DNA of 11,822 nucleotides from positions 1-11,822 of the forward strand of contig DASQOM010000013.1 of assembly GCA_035644495.1 (NCBI GenBank), given 5' to 3'. A program made the position numbers and the translations under genes. Position 1 is the stretch's first letter. The number at the start of each line of letters is the position of its first letter. Positions 1 to 6,660 of the stretch are shown piece after piece. This DNA comes from JACQFK01 sp035644495. Its GTDB lineage: Bacteria; Planctomycetota; MHYJ01; JACPRB01. The notes under the pieces were generated by a model. It did not search any database. It was not told the origin of the DNA and saw only the letters and a program-made list of their open reading frames with translations.

Positions 1-597
1 CTCCTCGGGGGAGGGCGGGAGCCCGACCAGAACCCTATGGAAGCGACGCGCGAGGGTTCGCGCGTCGGCTTCCGGCGCCGGAGTCAGCTTCGCCGCCTGC
101 AGCCGGGCGCTGAGGAAGCGGTCGACGGGATGCCCGACGCCGGCGATCTCGGGGACGGCCGGCGCCGCGACCGGCTGGAAGCTCCACCAGGTCTTGCGCC
201 GGCGCAGGACCGCGTCGAACGACGTTTCGCGGGCAACCTCTTCCTTCGTGGAGGGCTTGTCGCGGGGATCGAACGCGCCGCGGGCGATCCAGGTCTCGAA
301 GTCGCGGATCGTGGCCGCGTCGAGTTTGGCGCCGTCGCGCGGCATCTTGAGCTCGGGATCCTCGTGGCGAAGGGTCTTGAGCAGCAGGCTCTCCCCGGGT
401 TTTCCCGGGACGAGGGCGGGTCCGGAGCTCCCGCCTTTGAGGAGGCCGCCGCGGAAGTCGAGCGCGAGACCGCCCTTCTTTTTGGTCGCGGTCGCGTGGC
501 ACGGGTAGCACTCCTGGGCGAGGACGGGCCGGATGCGCGACTCGAAGAACTCGCGATCGTCCGCCTGAACCAGGAGGAGGGCGAGGAAGGCGATCAT
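1..597 (-). CDS. Planctomycete-type cytochrome c / DUF1549 protein, 3' end beyond window
   Basis: The frame is open from ATG at 597 down to base 1, giving the first 199 residues. A short hydrophobic signal (residues 1-11) suggests export. CYPCH at 30-34 is a c-type haem attachment site, followed by GGLALDFRGGLLKGG (42-56), PGKPGESLL (64-72) and KMPRD (84-88, Met85 a possible axial ligand), the usual pattern of the planctomycete cytochrome C domain. From about residue 158 (VDRFLSARL) the sequence matches the start of the DUF1549 domain; such proteins normally continue with DUF1549 and DUF1553 to 700 or more residues, so most of this one is missing. The function of these periplasmic proteins is unproven; roles in redox or polysaccharide degradation have been suggested. 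The ATG lies in an ATGA overlap with the IclR stop, so translation is probably coupled to the regulator. Family assignment is firm, function is not. Confidence 0.88.
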   Translation of the reverse strand, partial: MIAFLALLLVQADDREFFESRIRPVLAQECYPCHATATKKKGGLALDFRGGLLKGGSSGPALVPGKPGESLLLKTLRHEDPELKMPRDGAKLDAATIRDFETWIARGAFDPRDKPSTKEEVARETSFDAVLRRRKTWWSFQPVAAPAVPEIAGVGHPVDRFLSARLQAAKLTPAPEADARTLARRFHRVLVGLPPSPEE

Positions 598-1397
598 CCG
601 TCGATCCTCCGCGCGATCTCGGCGGCGGCGGCGGCGCAGCGGCGGCCCAGCTCCCGGAACTGCGACTCTTTCAGCCGGAACGCAGGGCCGATGACGGTGA
701 GGCCGGCGACCGGATATCCCCGGCGGTCGGGGATCGCGGCGCCGACGCAATGGATGCCGGGCAAGCCCTCGGCGCGGTCAACCGCGTACCCGAGGCGGCG
801 CGATTCGGCCAGGGCCGCGGTCAGGCTCTCGCGCGTGGCGAGCGTCGACGTCGTGAAGCGCTTGAGCCGGACCTCTTTGAAGAACGCGGCGAGCTCGGCG
901 GTCGGGAGCGCGGCGAGCATGGCCTTGCCGGGGGCGCAGGAGTAGAGGGGGACGCGGAAGCCGACTTCGCCGAGGACCTTCACGGGCTGGCGGGACGCGG
1001 CCTGCTCGATGATGACGCACTTGTTCTGGGCGCGGACGCAGAGCTGGGCGGTCTCGCCGGTGGCGTCGCGGAGGCCGCAGAGGGCGTCGAACGCGAGGCC
1101 GGCCAGGCTGCGGTCGCCGAGCCGGGGCCGCGCGAGGTCGAGCAGCCGTCCCGTGAGCCGGAACCGCCGGTCCTCGCCGCCGCGCTCGACATAGCGCCGG
1201 TCTTCGAGCACCTCGAGGATGCGGAGGGTCGAGTTCGCCGGCATCTCGAGGCGCCGCGCGAGCTCGGACGCCGTCAGCCCCGCGTCGCCCGCCGCGCTCA
1301 GGGTCTCGAGGATGGCCAGGGTCCGCACGGCCCCCGGCGAGCCCGCGCGCTCGTCCGCGTCGGCCGGCGCCGCATCGATCCGGATCGCGTTCTTCAT
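594..1397 (-). CDS. IclR-family transcriptional regulator
   Basis: A 267-residue protein of normal length for the family. Residues about 21-82 form the N-terminal winged helix-turn-helix (AVRTLAILETL, then LTASELARRLEMPANSTLRIL as the recognition region, then RRYVERG). Residues about 85-267 form the C-terminal effector-binding domain, with APGKAMLAALP near 175 and a late GLTVIGPAFR segment typical of IclR. These proteins bind small molecules such as aromatic or sugar acids and repress or activate a nearby catabolic operon; the ligand here cannot be read. The start at 1397 is preceded by a modest purine-rich site (AGGCGG, 1407-1402) and lies 10 bases from a palindromic candidate operator, which suggests autoregulation. 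It overlaps the following cytochrome/DUF1549 gene by four bases, so that gene is a likely target. Residues 1-20 are non-conserved. Confidence 0.93.
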   Translation of the reverse strand: MKNAIRIDAAPADADERAGSPGAVRTLAILETLSAAGDAGLTASELARRLEMPANSTLRILEVLEDRRYVERGGEDRRFRLTGRLLDLARPRLGDRSLAGLAFDALCGLRDATGETAQLCVRAQNKCVIIEQAASRQPVKVLGEVGFRVPLYSCAPGKAMLAALPTAELAAFFKEVRLKRFTTSTLATRESLTAALAESRRLGYAVDRAEGLPGIHCVGAAIPDRRGYPVAGLTVIGPAFRLKESQFRELGRRCAAAAAEIARRIDG

Positions 1398-1407
1398 CAG
1401 TTCCGCC

Positions 1408-1433
1408 TATGGAACAATATCCATATATGGAAA
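1408..1433. promoter_or_regulatory. Candidate IclR operator (palindrome cluster)
   Basis: TCCATATATGGA at 1420-1431 is a perfect 12-bp palindrome. A third half site, TATGGA at 1408-1413, faces the first half site of this palindrome, so three TATGGA half sites occur within 24 bases. IclR-family operators are often short palindromes with TGGA/TCCA-type arms. The cluster lies just upstream of the IclR start codon, the expected place for an autoregulatory site. It is an AT-rich island in GC-rich DNA and may also overlap the promoter. Binding is inferred, not shown. Confidence 0.5.
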
Positions 1434-1489
1434 CACCGGGTCCAGCGGGATCGTGGGGGAGATTGTGGAAAATCGCCTGCCGTACCCGG

Positions 1490-2062
1490 TCAGGGGACAA
1501 GGCGCGGGTCGGTGGACGGATACGGCATCCACCGGAGATCGAGTCCGAGGCTGGGATTCTTCAGGAGTTGCTGCATCTCCGCGGTGAGGAGATGAAAGCG
1601 GCCCTTGTTTCCTCCGTAGACTCCCCAAAGCCGCTCGGAGGACGAGGTCTTTTGGAGAAGCCCGTTGACGAGCGAGAGGCATCGACGGGTGGAGATGATC
1701 CCCAGAGAGTCCCCCTCATTCTCCCCCTCCTGCCAGATCGAATGAGCGGATCCGTCGATGACGACGGAGTAGTGGGCCTCTCCGAAGTCGTCTTCAATCG
1801 AGTCGATCCTGACGCCTTCTGTTTTCAAAACCGGCTTCATCAGGGTCAGAATCAGGCCGAAGCCGCCTTCGGCGAGGTCCTCGGCGTCCGCCGGATAGGT
1901 GCGCCGATCGGCCGAGACCCGGTCGGCATCCCACGAGGTGTCGAGATATCCGTCCTGCAGCGACTTCGCCATCTGAGAGCGAACCGAAGCGATCTGCGAG
2001 GCGGCGACGTGTTTGAGATAGCCCATGGCTTGAAGCCGGTCGATGGCGGCTTCGACGCTCAT
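1490..2062 (-). CDS. Hypothetical protein, 190 residues
   Basis: I do not recognise the family. The start is well supported: ATG at 2062 is preceded by a strong ribosome-binding site (GAGGTG, 2072-2067) at five bases spacing. The protein has no signal peptide or membrane segment and looks cytosolic. Residues 1-15 (SVEAAIDRLQAMGYL) look like a helix, the middle is acidic (IDSIEDDFGEAHYSVVIDG), and the C-terminal half has LWGVYGGNKGRFHLL followed by a short amphipathic helix. Composition agrees with real coding sequence: mixed hydrophobic core, few Arg/Ala/Pro shadow-type runs. It lies between a tRNA-Leu and the IclR regulator on the same strand, separated from the latter by 92 bases containing the candidate operator, so it is probably its own transcription unit. 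An immunity-like or small house-keeping role would be guesswork. Confidence 0.75.
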   Translation of the reverse strand: MSVEAAIDRLQAMGYLKHVAASQIASVRSQMAKSLQDGYLDTSWDADRVSADRRTYPADAEDLAEGGFGLILTLMKPVLKTEGVRIDSIEDDFGEAHYSVVIDGSAHSIWQEGENEGDSLGIISTRRCLSLVNGLLQKTSSSERLWGVYGGNKGRFHLLTAEMQQLLKNPSLGLDLRWMPYPSTDPRLVP

Positions 2063-2171
2063 GGTTCACCTCGATCCTGCGATCGCGAGAAAGGCGGGGA
2101 GTCGAAGCGGCTCGCCCCCTTCGCTCCGGTGCGGGGGTGAGCTTCGGGGGGCATCCTTTGCCGGGGCGTCG

Positions 2172-2191
2172 CTTCGCTCCGCCGAGCGAAG
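2172..2191 (-). terminator. Hairpin just beyond the tRNA-Leu 3' end
   Basis: CTTCGCTC (2172-2179) and GAGCGAAG (2184-2191) form a perfect 8-bp stem with a four-base loop, starting three bases beyond the encoded CCA of the tRNA. No T-run follows on the minus strand, so it is either a weak terminator or a processing signal for the tRNA 3' end. CTTCGCTCCG within it recurs as a direct repeat at 2119-2128. Confidence 0.4.
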
Positions 2192-2193
2192 GA

Positions 2194-2278
2194 TGGTGGG
2201 CGGGGCGAGACTCGAACTCGCACGCCTTGCGGCATACGCCCCTCAAACGTACGTGTCTGCCAATTCCACCACCCGCCC
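2194..2278 (-). tRNA. tRNA-Leu (anticodon GAG), CCA encoded
   Basis: Read on the minus strand, a 7-bp acceptor stem GGGCGGG/CCCGCCC (2278-2272 with 2204-2198) is followed by the leucine-type D arm TGGTGGAATTGGCAGAC. The anticodon stem is TACGT/GCGTA, with loop TTGAGGG and anticodon GAG at 2244-2242. The long class II variable arm has GCC/GGC pairing around GCAA, and the T arm is GCGAG-TTCGAGT-CTCGC. The discriminator is A (2197), as expected for leucine, and CCA is encoded at 2196-2194. All stems pair fully apart from a G-T pair closing the anticodon loop, so the gene looks functional. Confidence 0.95.
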
Positions 2279-2301
2279 ACGATACTGCTGAGGGACGGAT
2301 A

Positions 2302-2330
2302 TTCTTATCCGCGGTCCCCCCCGGGGGCAA
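2302..2330 (-). promoter_or_regulatory. Candidate sigma-70-type promoter for tRNA-Leu
   Basis: On the minus strand TTGCCC (2330-2325) and TAAGAA (2307-2302) are separated by 17 bases, with the -10-like box 23 bases before the tRNA 5' end. The spacer includes a C-run/G-run palindrome. Match to consensus is partial, so this is a proposal based mainly on position. Confidence 0.35.
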
Positions 2331-2333
2331 GCA

Positions 2334-3851
2334 TTATCTCCGGACCGGCTGCAGACGCGCCTCGAACTCGAGGCCCTCGCTCGCGAAACGGCCGGAAACC
2401 TCGACACGCTCGAGCCACGAGACGCGGTCCGCCCAGGCTTCGATCGACGCCTTCACGCGCGTCAGCTCTTCGCGCCACGGCGTCCCCTTCGAGATTTCGT
2501 CGAGGGCCTGCGCCTCGAAACGCGCCCGCTGCGCCTCCTGGTATTTCGTCAGGTCGGCCGGATCCGGGAACTGCTTCCGCAGCGCGGTCATCATTCCGGG
2601 CGAGAAGGTACGGAACGACATCATCGACGCCTGCCGCTCCGCCTCGCCGCGGAACGCGTCGTCCGCCCAGCCCGGCGCGAGCGAGCGGACCAGGTCGATC
2701 AGCGGCCCGACCTCGACCGTCCCCGCCGCGTGCGCGTCGCCGGCCGTCGCCGCAGGGGCCGTCAGGACCGTCGCGCAGGTCGAGAACACGAAGCGGTTCT
2801 TCTCGAAGATGTAGGCGGGCGCGAAGGCCTCGCCGTAGCGGATCGCCTTCGCGCTCGAGAGCTTCACGCGCCACACGCCGCCGTCGGCCATGACCTCGAA
2901 GGCGGGCGCGAGTCCCCGGTCGCGGCGCAGCCGGATCGAGTCGCCGATCGAGCGGTGGACCATCTTCGCGGCCAGGTCGCGCGTGCCCTCCTCGGGGAGC
3001 TCGATCCAGACCACGAGCGCCGGCCTGCCGAACGGCGTCGGCACGAGCTCGATCCCCCAGGTCGGCCCCAGCCGGCCGAGAAACTCGCGGAGCGATTTCC
3101 CCTCCAGGAAGTCGCGACTCAGCATCTGCGCCTCGCGCTCGGCCTTCTCGCAGTCGATGGTGTCGAGCAGTTCGTGGGTGACCTCCTCCCACACGCGGGG
3201 GAAGTGCTCGGTCAGCGCGATCCGCGCGGGGGCGGCGCCGCCCGGCGCCCCGTGCTTCGGCGCCTGGACGTACTGCTCGAGGTAGGTGCGGAAGAGGCCG
3301 CCCTTATAGAGGGCGCGGCCGCGGAGGGTGAGAGGCGACGTCGACGCGACCTCGAACCCGAGGGCGGAGAAGTCGCGCAGGCGTCCGCGCGGCTTGAGCC
3401 GCTCGAGGTTGAAGAAGCAGCGCAGGCCGAGCGACTTGAACTCGGGCAGATCCGAGAGCGATCCTTCGCGCGCCTTGTGTCGTGTCAGGGCTTCGGGGGT
3501 CTGGGCGATCACCGCCGCCCCGTTCTCGACCTCGGCGCCCGCGAGCAGCGCCGAACCGCGCGTGAGCCGCGCCAGCGTCACCCACTCGTGGTTCCGGTCC
3601 AGGTAGAACGCCAGCCCGCCCGACAGATGCGGCCGAACGGGGTCGAGCTTCTTCCGGATCTCCGCCGCCCAGGGGGTCGGCAGCTCCTCGAGCTCCTGAT
3701 AGTGGGTGAACCCGGCGTAGAAGATCGCGTCGGCCGGCACGAGCTCCGCGAGGGGGAACCTCTCGGCCGGCCGCGGCCGCAGGACGACGACGGCCGTCGC
3801 CGCGAGGATGACGGCGACGCCGCCCAGGACCGCCCATCGAGCCCGTTTCAC
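2334..3851 (-). CDS. Membrane-anchored protein of unknown function, 505 residues
   Basis: The frame stays open far upstream, but everything before 3851 is antisense to the aminotransferase gene, so the real start must be close to 3851. GTG at 3851 is chosen because it directly precedes a basic stretch (KRARW) and a single hydrophobic helix at about residues 6-24, a membrane anchor or uncleaved signal. The remaining residues are extracytoplasmic by inference: LAELVPADAIFYAGF near residue 35, then a long mixed alpha/beta region, and a C-terminal part rich in charged helices ending in a short beta segment (FEARLQPVRR). The opening, with VPADA..YAG after the anchor, recalls large DUF3352-like planctomycete surface proteins, but I cannot assign a domain with confidence. 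No catalytic motif is visible. No clear ribosome-binding site precedes the GTG, so translation may be weak or the start slightly different. It is divergent from the aminotransferase gene across 66 bases. Confidence 0.78.
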   Translation of the reverse strand: MKRARWAVLGGVAVILAATAVVVLRPRPAERFPLAELVPADAIFYAGFTHYQELEELPTPWAAEIRKKLDPVRPHLSGGLAFYLDRNHEWVTLARLTRGSALLAGAEVENGAAVIAQTPEALTRHKAREGSLSDLPEFKSLGLRCFFNLERLKPRGRLRDFSALGFEVASTSPLTLRGRALYKGGLFRTYLEQYVQAPKHGAPGGAAPARIALTEHFPRVWEEVTHELLDTIDCEKAEREAQMLSRDFLEGKSLREFLGRLGPTWGIELVPTPFGRPALVVWIELPEEGTRDLAAKMVHRSIGDSIRLRRDRGLAPAFEVMADGGVWRVKLSSAKAIRYGEAFAPAYIFEKNRFVFSTCATVLTAPAATAGDAHAAGTVEVGPLIDLVRSLAPGWADDAFRGEAERQASMMSFRTFSPGMMTALRKQFPDPADLTKYQEAQRARFEAQALDEISKGTPWREELTRVKASIEAWADRVSWLERVEVSGRFASEGLEFEARLQPVRR

Positions 3852-3879
3852 TCGGGGGATTCTATCAGGAATCAGAGAC

Positions 3880-3908
3880 TTGCAAACGCGATCCTGGCAC
3901 CCTAAACT
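3880..3908 (+). promoter_or_regulatory. Candidate promoter of the aminotransferase-recO unit
   Basis: TTGCAA (3880-3885) and TAAACT (3903-3908) are separated by 17 bases and lie in the 66-base gap between the divergent genes. The -10-like box ends only nine bases before the ATG at 3918, and no purine-rich ribosome-binding site precedes that ATG. If the promoter is real, the transcript would have a leader of a few bases at most. Confidence 0.4.
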
Positions 3909-3917
3909 GGCCGTCCT

Positions 3918-5129
3918 ATGACGATCGACACGCAGAAAAAAATCCTGTCCCGCCGCGCCTCCGAGGCCGAGGAGTCGGTCACCCTGGCGATCACCGCCAA
4001 GGCCAACCAGATGCGCGAGCAGGGCATCGATGTGATCTCGTTCTCCGCGGGCGAGCCCGACTTCGACACGCCCGAGCACATCAAGAAGGCCGCCGCCGAC
4101 GCCATGGCGAAGGGCCAGACCAAGTACACCCCGGCGAGCGGCGTGCCCGCGCTGCGGAAGTCCATCGCCGCGAAGTTCCTGCGCGACAACGGCCTGACCT
4201 ACGACCCCGCCCAGATCGTCGTCTCCTGCGGCGCCAAACACTCGCTCTATAACGTCATGCAGGCGATCCTCGAGGAGGGCGATGAGGCCATCATCCCCGC
4301 CCCCTACTGGGTCAGCTACCCGGCGATGGTGAAGTGCGCCGGCGCGACGCCCGTCATCGTCAACACCCAGGAGAAAAACGGCCTCAAGATGACGGCCGAC
4401 GAGCTCCGGAAGGCGATCACCGACCGGACCAAGTGCCTCATCCTCTGCAGCCCCTCGAACCCGACGGGCATGGTCTACAGCGAGGCCGAGCTCAAGGCCG
4501 TCGCCGAGGTCTGCATCGAGAAGGACCTCCTGGTCATCTCCGACGAGATCTACGAGAAGCTCGTCTTCGGCGTGCCCTTCGCGTCGATCGCCACCGTCGC
4601 CCCGAAGCTGCGCGAGAAATGCGTCGTCGTGAACGGGGCCTCCAAGGCCTACGCGATGACCGGCTGGCGCATCGGCTACGCGGCCGGACCCCGGGAGATC
4701 ATGACCGCCGTCGGGCGCATGCAGAGCCAGTCGACGTCGAACGCGACCTCGATCGCGCAGTACGCGACGATCGCGGCGCTGGACGGCGACCAGGGTTGCG
4801 TTGAGACGATGCGCGTCGAGTACGCGAAGCGCCGCGACTACATCGTCGGCCGCCTGCGGAAGATCCCGGGTGTGGCGTGCGGCGAGCCGCAGGGCGCGTT
4901 CTACGTGTTCCCCCGCGTGTCGGCCCTCTATGGGAAGAAGCACCAGGGCAAGCCGATCACGGGTTCGGTCGTGATGGCGGAGACGCTGCTGGAGCGCGCT
5001 CACATCGCCGTCGTCCCGGGCTCGGGCTTCGGCGCGGACGACTATATCCGCTTCTCCTACGCCACCTCGATGGAGAAGATCGAGAAGGGCATCGACCGCC
5101 TCGACCAGTTCGTGAAGGAACTCGCGTAG
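3918..5129 (+). CDS. aspC: PLP-dependent aspartate-type aminotransferase, class I subgroup Ib
   Basis: A 403-residue cytosolic enzyme of normal length, transferring the amino group of aspartate to 2-oxoglutarate and linking amino-acid and central metabolism. Motifs in order: SAGEPDFDTP (43-52), SCGAKHSLYN (103-112), PAPYW (127-131), SNPTG (180-184), SDEIYEKL (208-215), GASKAYAMTGWRIGY (240-254) with Lys243 forming the Schiff base, and IRFSYATS (377-384) with Arg378 binding the substrate alpha-carboxylate. Lys107 is at the place where thermophile-type aspartate aminotransferases use a lysine for the distal carboxylate, which supports subgroup Ib. Some enzymes of this subgroup are prephenate aminotransferases of the arogenate route, and that activity cannot be excluded. 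The stop is three bases before recO, with which it forms an operon. The ATG has no clear ribosome-binding site, but the MTIDTQKKILSRRAS start fits family members. Confidence 0.95.
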   Translation: MTIDTQKKILSRRASEAEESVTLAITAKANQMREQGIDVISFSAGEPDFDTPEHIKKAAADAMAKGQTKYTPASGVPALRKSIAAKFLRDNGLTYDPAQIVVSCGAKHSLYNVMQAILEEGDEAIIPAPYWVSYPAMVKCAGATPVIVNTQEKNGLKMTADELRKAITDRTKCLILCSPSNPTGMVYSEAELKAVAEVCIEKDLLVISDEIYEKLVFGVPFASIATVAPKLREKCVVVNGASKAYAMTGWRIGYAAGPREIMTAVGRMQSQSTSNATSIAQYATIAALDGDQGCVETMRVEYAKRRDYIVGRLRKIPGVACGEPQGAFYVFPRVSALYGKKHQGKPITGSVVMAETLLERAHIAVVPGSGFGADDYIRFSYATSMEKIEKGIDRLDQFVKELA

Positions 5130-5132
5130 CGA

Positions 5133-5891
5133 ATGCAGTTTCACCGGTCACCGGCGGTCTGTCTCCATAAGGTCGATTACAGCGAGACGAGCCAGGTCCT
5201 GCGCTTCTTCACGCCCGACTCCGGCAAGATCAACTGCATCGCCAAGGGCTCGAAGCGCAAGAAGAGCGCCTTCCTCGCGCCGTTCGAGCTGCTCTCCGTC
5301 TATGATCTCATTCGCATCGAGAAGCGGCCCGGGACGCTCGACATCCTGACGCGGGCCGAGCGCGTCCGCTCGTTCACGAAGCTGCGCGCGAACTATCCGA
5401 GCTATGTCGCCGCCTGCTATGCGGCGGAGTTCACCGACGAGTTCGCGCCCGAGGGCCAGCCCATCGAAGGCCTCTACGAGCTGCTGATCCAGGTCCTCGA
5501 GCGGTTCGAGGCCGGCGTCCCCTCCGCCGACGCGATCTTCTCCTTCGAGGCGATGTCGCTCCGCGCCCTGGGATATCTCCCGAGGTTGCGGGAGTGCGGG
5601 GTGTGCCGGAAGGCGACGTCGCAGCCGGACCTGTACTTCTCCGTGCGCGACGGCGGAGCGCTCCATCTGGAGTGCCGCCCGCGGGAGGAGCGCTGGTTCC
5701 CGGTGCGCCGCGGCTCGCTCGAGTCGATCGCCCGCTTCAGCGAAGGGGACATGCCGAAGGAGGCGATGAAGCGTCCGCTCGTCGTCGAGATCCGCCAGAT
5801 CTTCGAGGCCTGCGTCCGCTTCCACCTCGAGCGCGACCTCAAGAGCGCGCGCTATCTCCGCGAGACGATCACGTCGGCCGGCACGCCCTAG
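5133..5891 (+). CDS. recO: DNA repair protein RecO
   Basis: A 252-residue protein of usual length. RecO works with RecR and RecF to load RecA on SSB-coated gapped DNA and anneals complementary strands. The N-terminal OB fold starts with AVCLHKVDYSETSQVLRFFT (8-27) and includes the basic KGSKRKKSAF segment (38-47), expected to touch DNA. A helical C-terminal domain carries FSFEAMSLRALGYLP (136-150), typical of the family. The zinc site is unusual: Cys155 and Cys158 (ECGVC) are followed by His178 and Cys181 (HLEC), so the second CxxC of zinc-binding RecO proteins appears as HxxC. A Cys3His site may still hold zinc. It follows the aminotransferase by three bases; a purine-rich AAGGAA lies 10 bases upstream, inside the aminotransferase 3' end, so coupled translation is likely. 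Confidence 0.95.
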   Translation: MQFHRSPAVCLHKVDYSETSQVLRFFTPDSGKINCIAKGSKRKKSAFLAPFELLSVYDLIRIEKRPGTLDILTRAERVRSFTKLRANYPSYVAACYAAEFTDEFAPEGQPIEGLYELLIQVLERFEAGVPSADAIFSFEAMSLRALGYLPRLRECGVCRKATSQPDLYFSVRDGGALHLECRPREERWFPVRRGSLESIARFSEGDMPKEAMKRPLVVEIRQIFEACVRFHLERDLKSARYLRETITSAGTP

Positions 5892-5898
5892 GATCCTC

Positions 5899-6660
5899 CT
5901 ACTTCCTTTTCTTCGGCTGCCAGCGCCAGGCGTCGTCGCCGAACACCTTCGCGAGCAGGGCCGCCAGCGCGGGATCGTAGGATTTCAGGGCGGCACGGGT
6001 GCCGATCTCGTTGTGGATCCCGTTCGACGGCGTCGACGTCAGGTTCGCGTCGAACCAGTCCTGCGCGCCCTCGGCCCAGTACTCGTCCGCGTTCGAGGCG
6101 GCATAGGTGTTTCTGAAGAGGCCCTTCGCCATCGCGTCCTTGTAGGCCGCGTCGATGTCCGCCTTGAATCCGCGGTCGATCCGCGTCATCCCCATCACGA
6201 GCATCGTGTGGCCGAATTCGTGGATGAGGATCGATTCGCCCGCATATCGGTCGCCGTCCAGCTGGAGCAGGTTCTCCTCCGTGGCGCTGCAGGCGGGCCG
6301 CGCGACGGTGGCGCCCACTCCCCGGCAGCGCTTGTTCCAGTCGGTGCGCGGGAACGCCGTGTTCAGATCGCTGTGCTCGGGGATGTCCGTAGTGACTTCC
6401 GTCTTCGCCATCAGCGACACCCGCGTCTTCAGCTCCTTCATGGCCGCGACCGCGTCCGGCCGTTTCGACGTCATCTGCAGGACGATCGTCCGGGCCTCGA
6501 CGAGCGCCGCGTCGGGCACCTTCTCGGAGCCGACGATGGGAAGCCCGCCCGCGTCCACGTACTTCTTGTAGAACGCCGCGAGACCCAGGCCGGCCGGCGG
6601 GGCCGGGACCGGGTCCTGCAGGGCCAGGAGCAGGAGGGCCGCCAGGGGGAGCCGCGTCAT
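5899..6660 (-). CDS. Secreted zinc metallopeptidase-like protein (HEFGH)
   Basis: A 253-residue protein with an N-terminal hydrophobic signal (about residues 4-14) and a Pro/Ala-rich linker, so export is likely. HEFGH at 147-151 is a zincin site, with His147 and His151 as zinc ligands and Glu148 as the catalytic base. ADEYWAEGAQDWF (191-203) supplies Glu193 or Glu197 as third ligand, a gluzincin-like arrangement reminiscent of the anthrax-lethal-factor-like fold. CRGVGATVARPAC (112-124) precedes ATEENLL, and its two cysteines could form a disulphide. RYAGESILIHEF is the pattern of a poorly characterised peptidase family present in bacteria and some eukaryotes. It is the last gene of the operon and overlaps the MFS gene by four bases; that overlap fixes the ATG, whereas the longer open frame upstream is antisense-type sequence. 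Its convergent neighbour recO ends seven bases away. Substrate unknown. Confidence 0.85.
   Translation of the reverse strand: MTRLPLAALLLLALQDPVPAPPAGLGLAAFYKKYVDAGGLPIVGSEKVPDAALVEARTIVLQMTSKRPDAVAAMKELKTRVSLMAKTEVTTDIPEHSDLNTAFPRTDWNKRCRGVGATVARPACSATEENLLQLDGDRYAGESILIHEFGHTMLVMGMTRIDRGFKADIDAAYKDAMAKGLFRNTYAASNADEYWAEGAQDWFDANLTSTPSNGIHNEIGTRAALKSYDPALAALLAKVFGDDAWRWQPKKRK

Noticed and set aside
37..945. 302-codon plus-strand open frame at the left end
   Set aside because: Antisense to the cytochrome/DUF1549 gene and to the end of the IclR gene, both of which have clear family motifs.
1409..2140. 243-codon plus-strand open frame opposite the unknown 190-residue gene
   Set aside because: No ribosome-binding site, and it starts inside the candidate operator; the minus-strand frame has a strong ribosome-binding site and better composition, although neither has a recognised family.
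2119..2181. CTTCGCTCCG direct repeats considered as a repeat array
   Set aside because: Only two copies, one of them explained by the hairpin after the tRNA; no regular spacing as in a CRISPR array.
3852..5144. Upstream half of a 936-codon minus-strand open frame running across the aminotransferase gene
   Set aside because: It is antisense to a clearly conserved aminotransferase and has the Asp/Val/Arg/Leu-rich composition of a GC-rich shadow frame; the real gene starts at about 3851.
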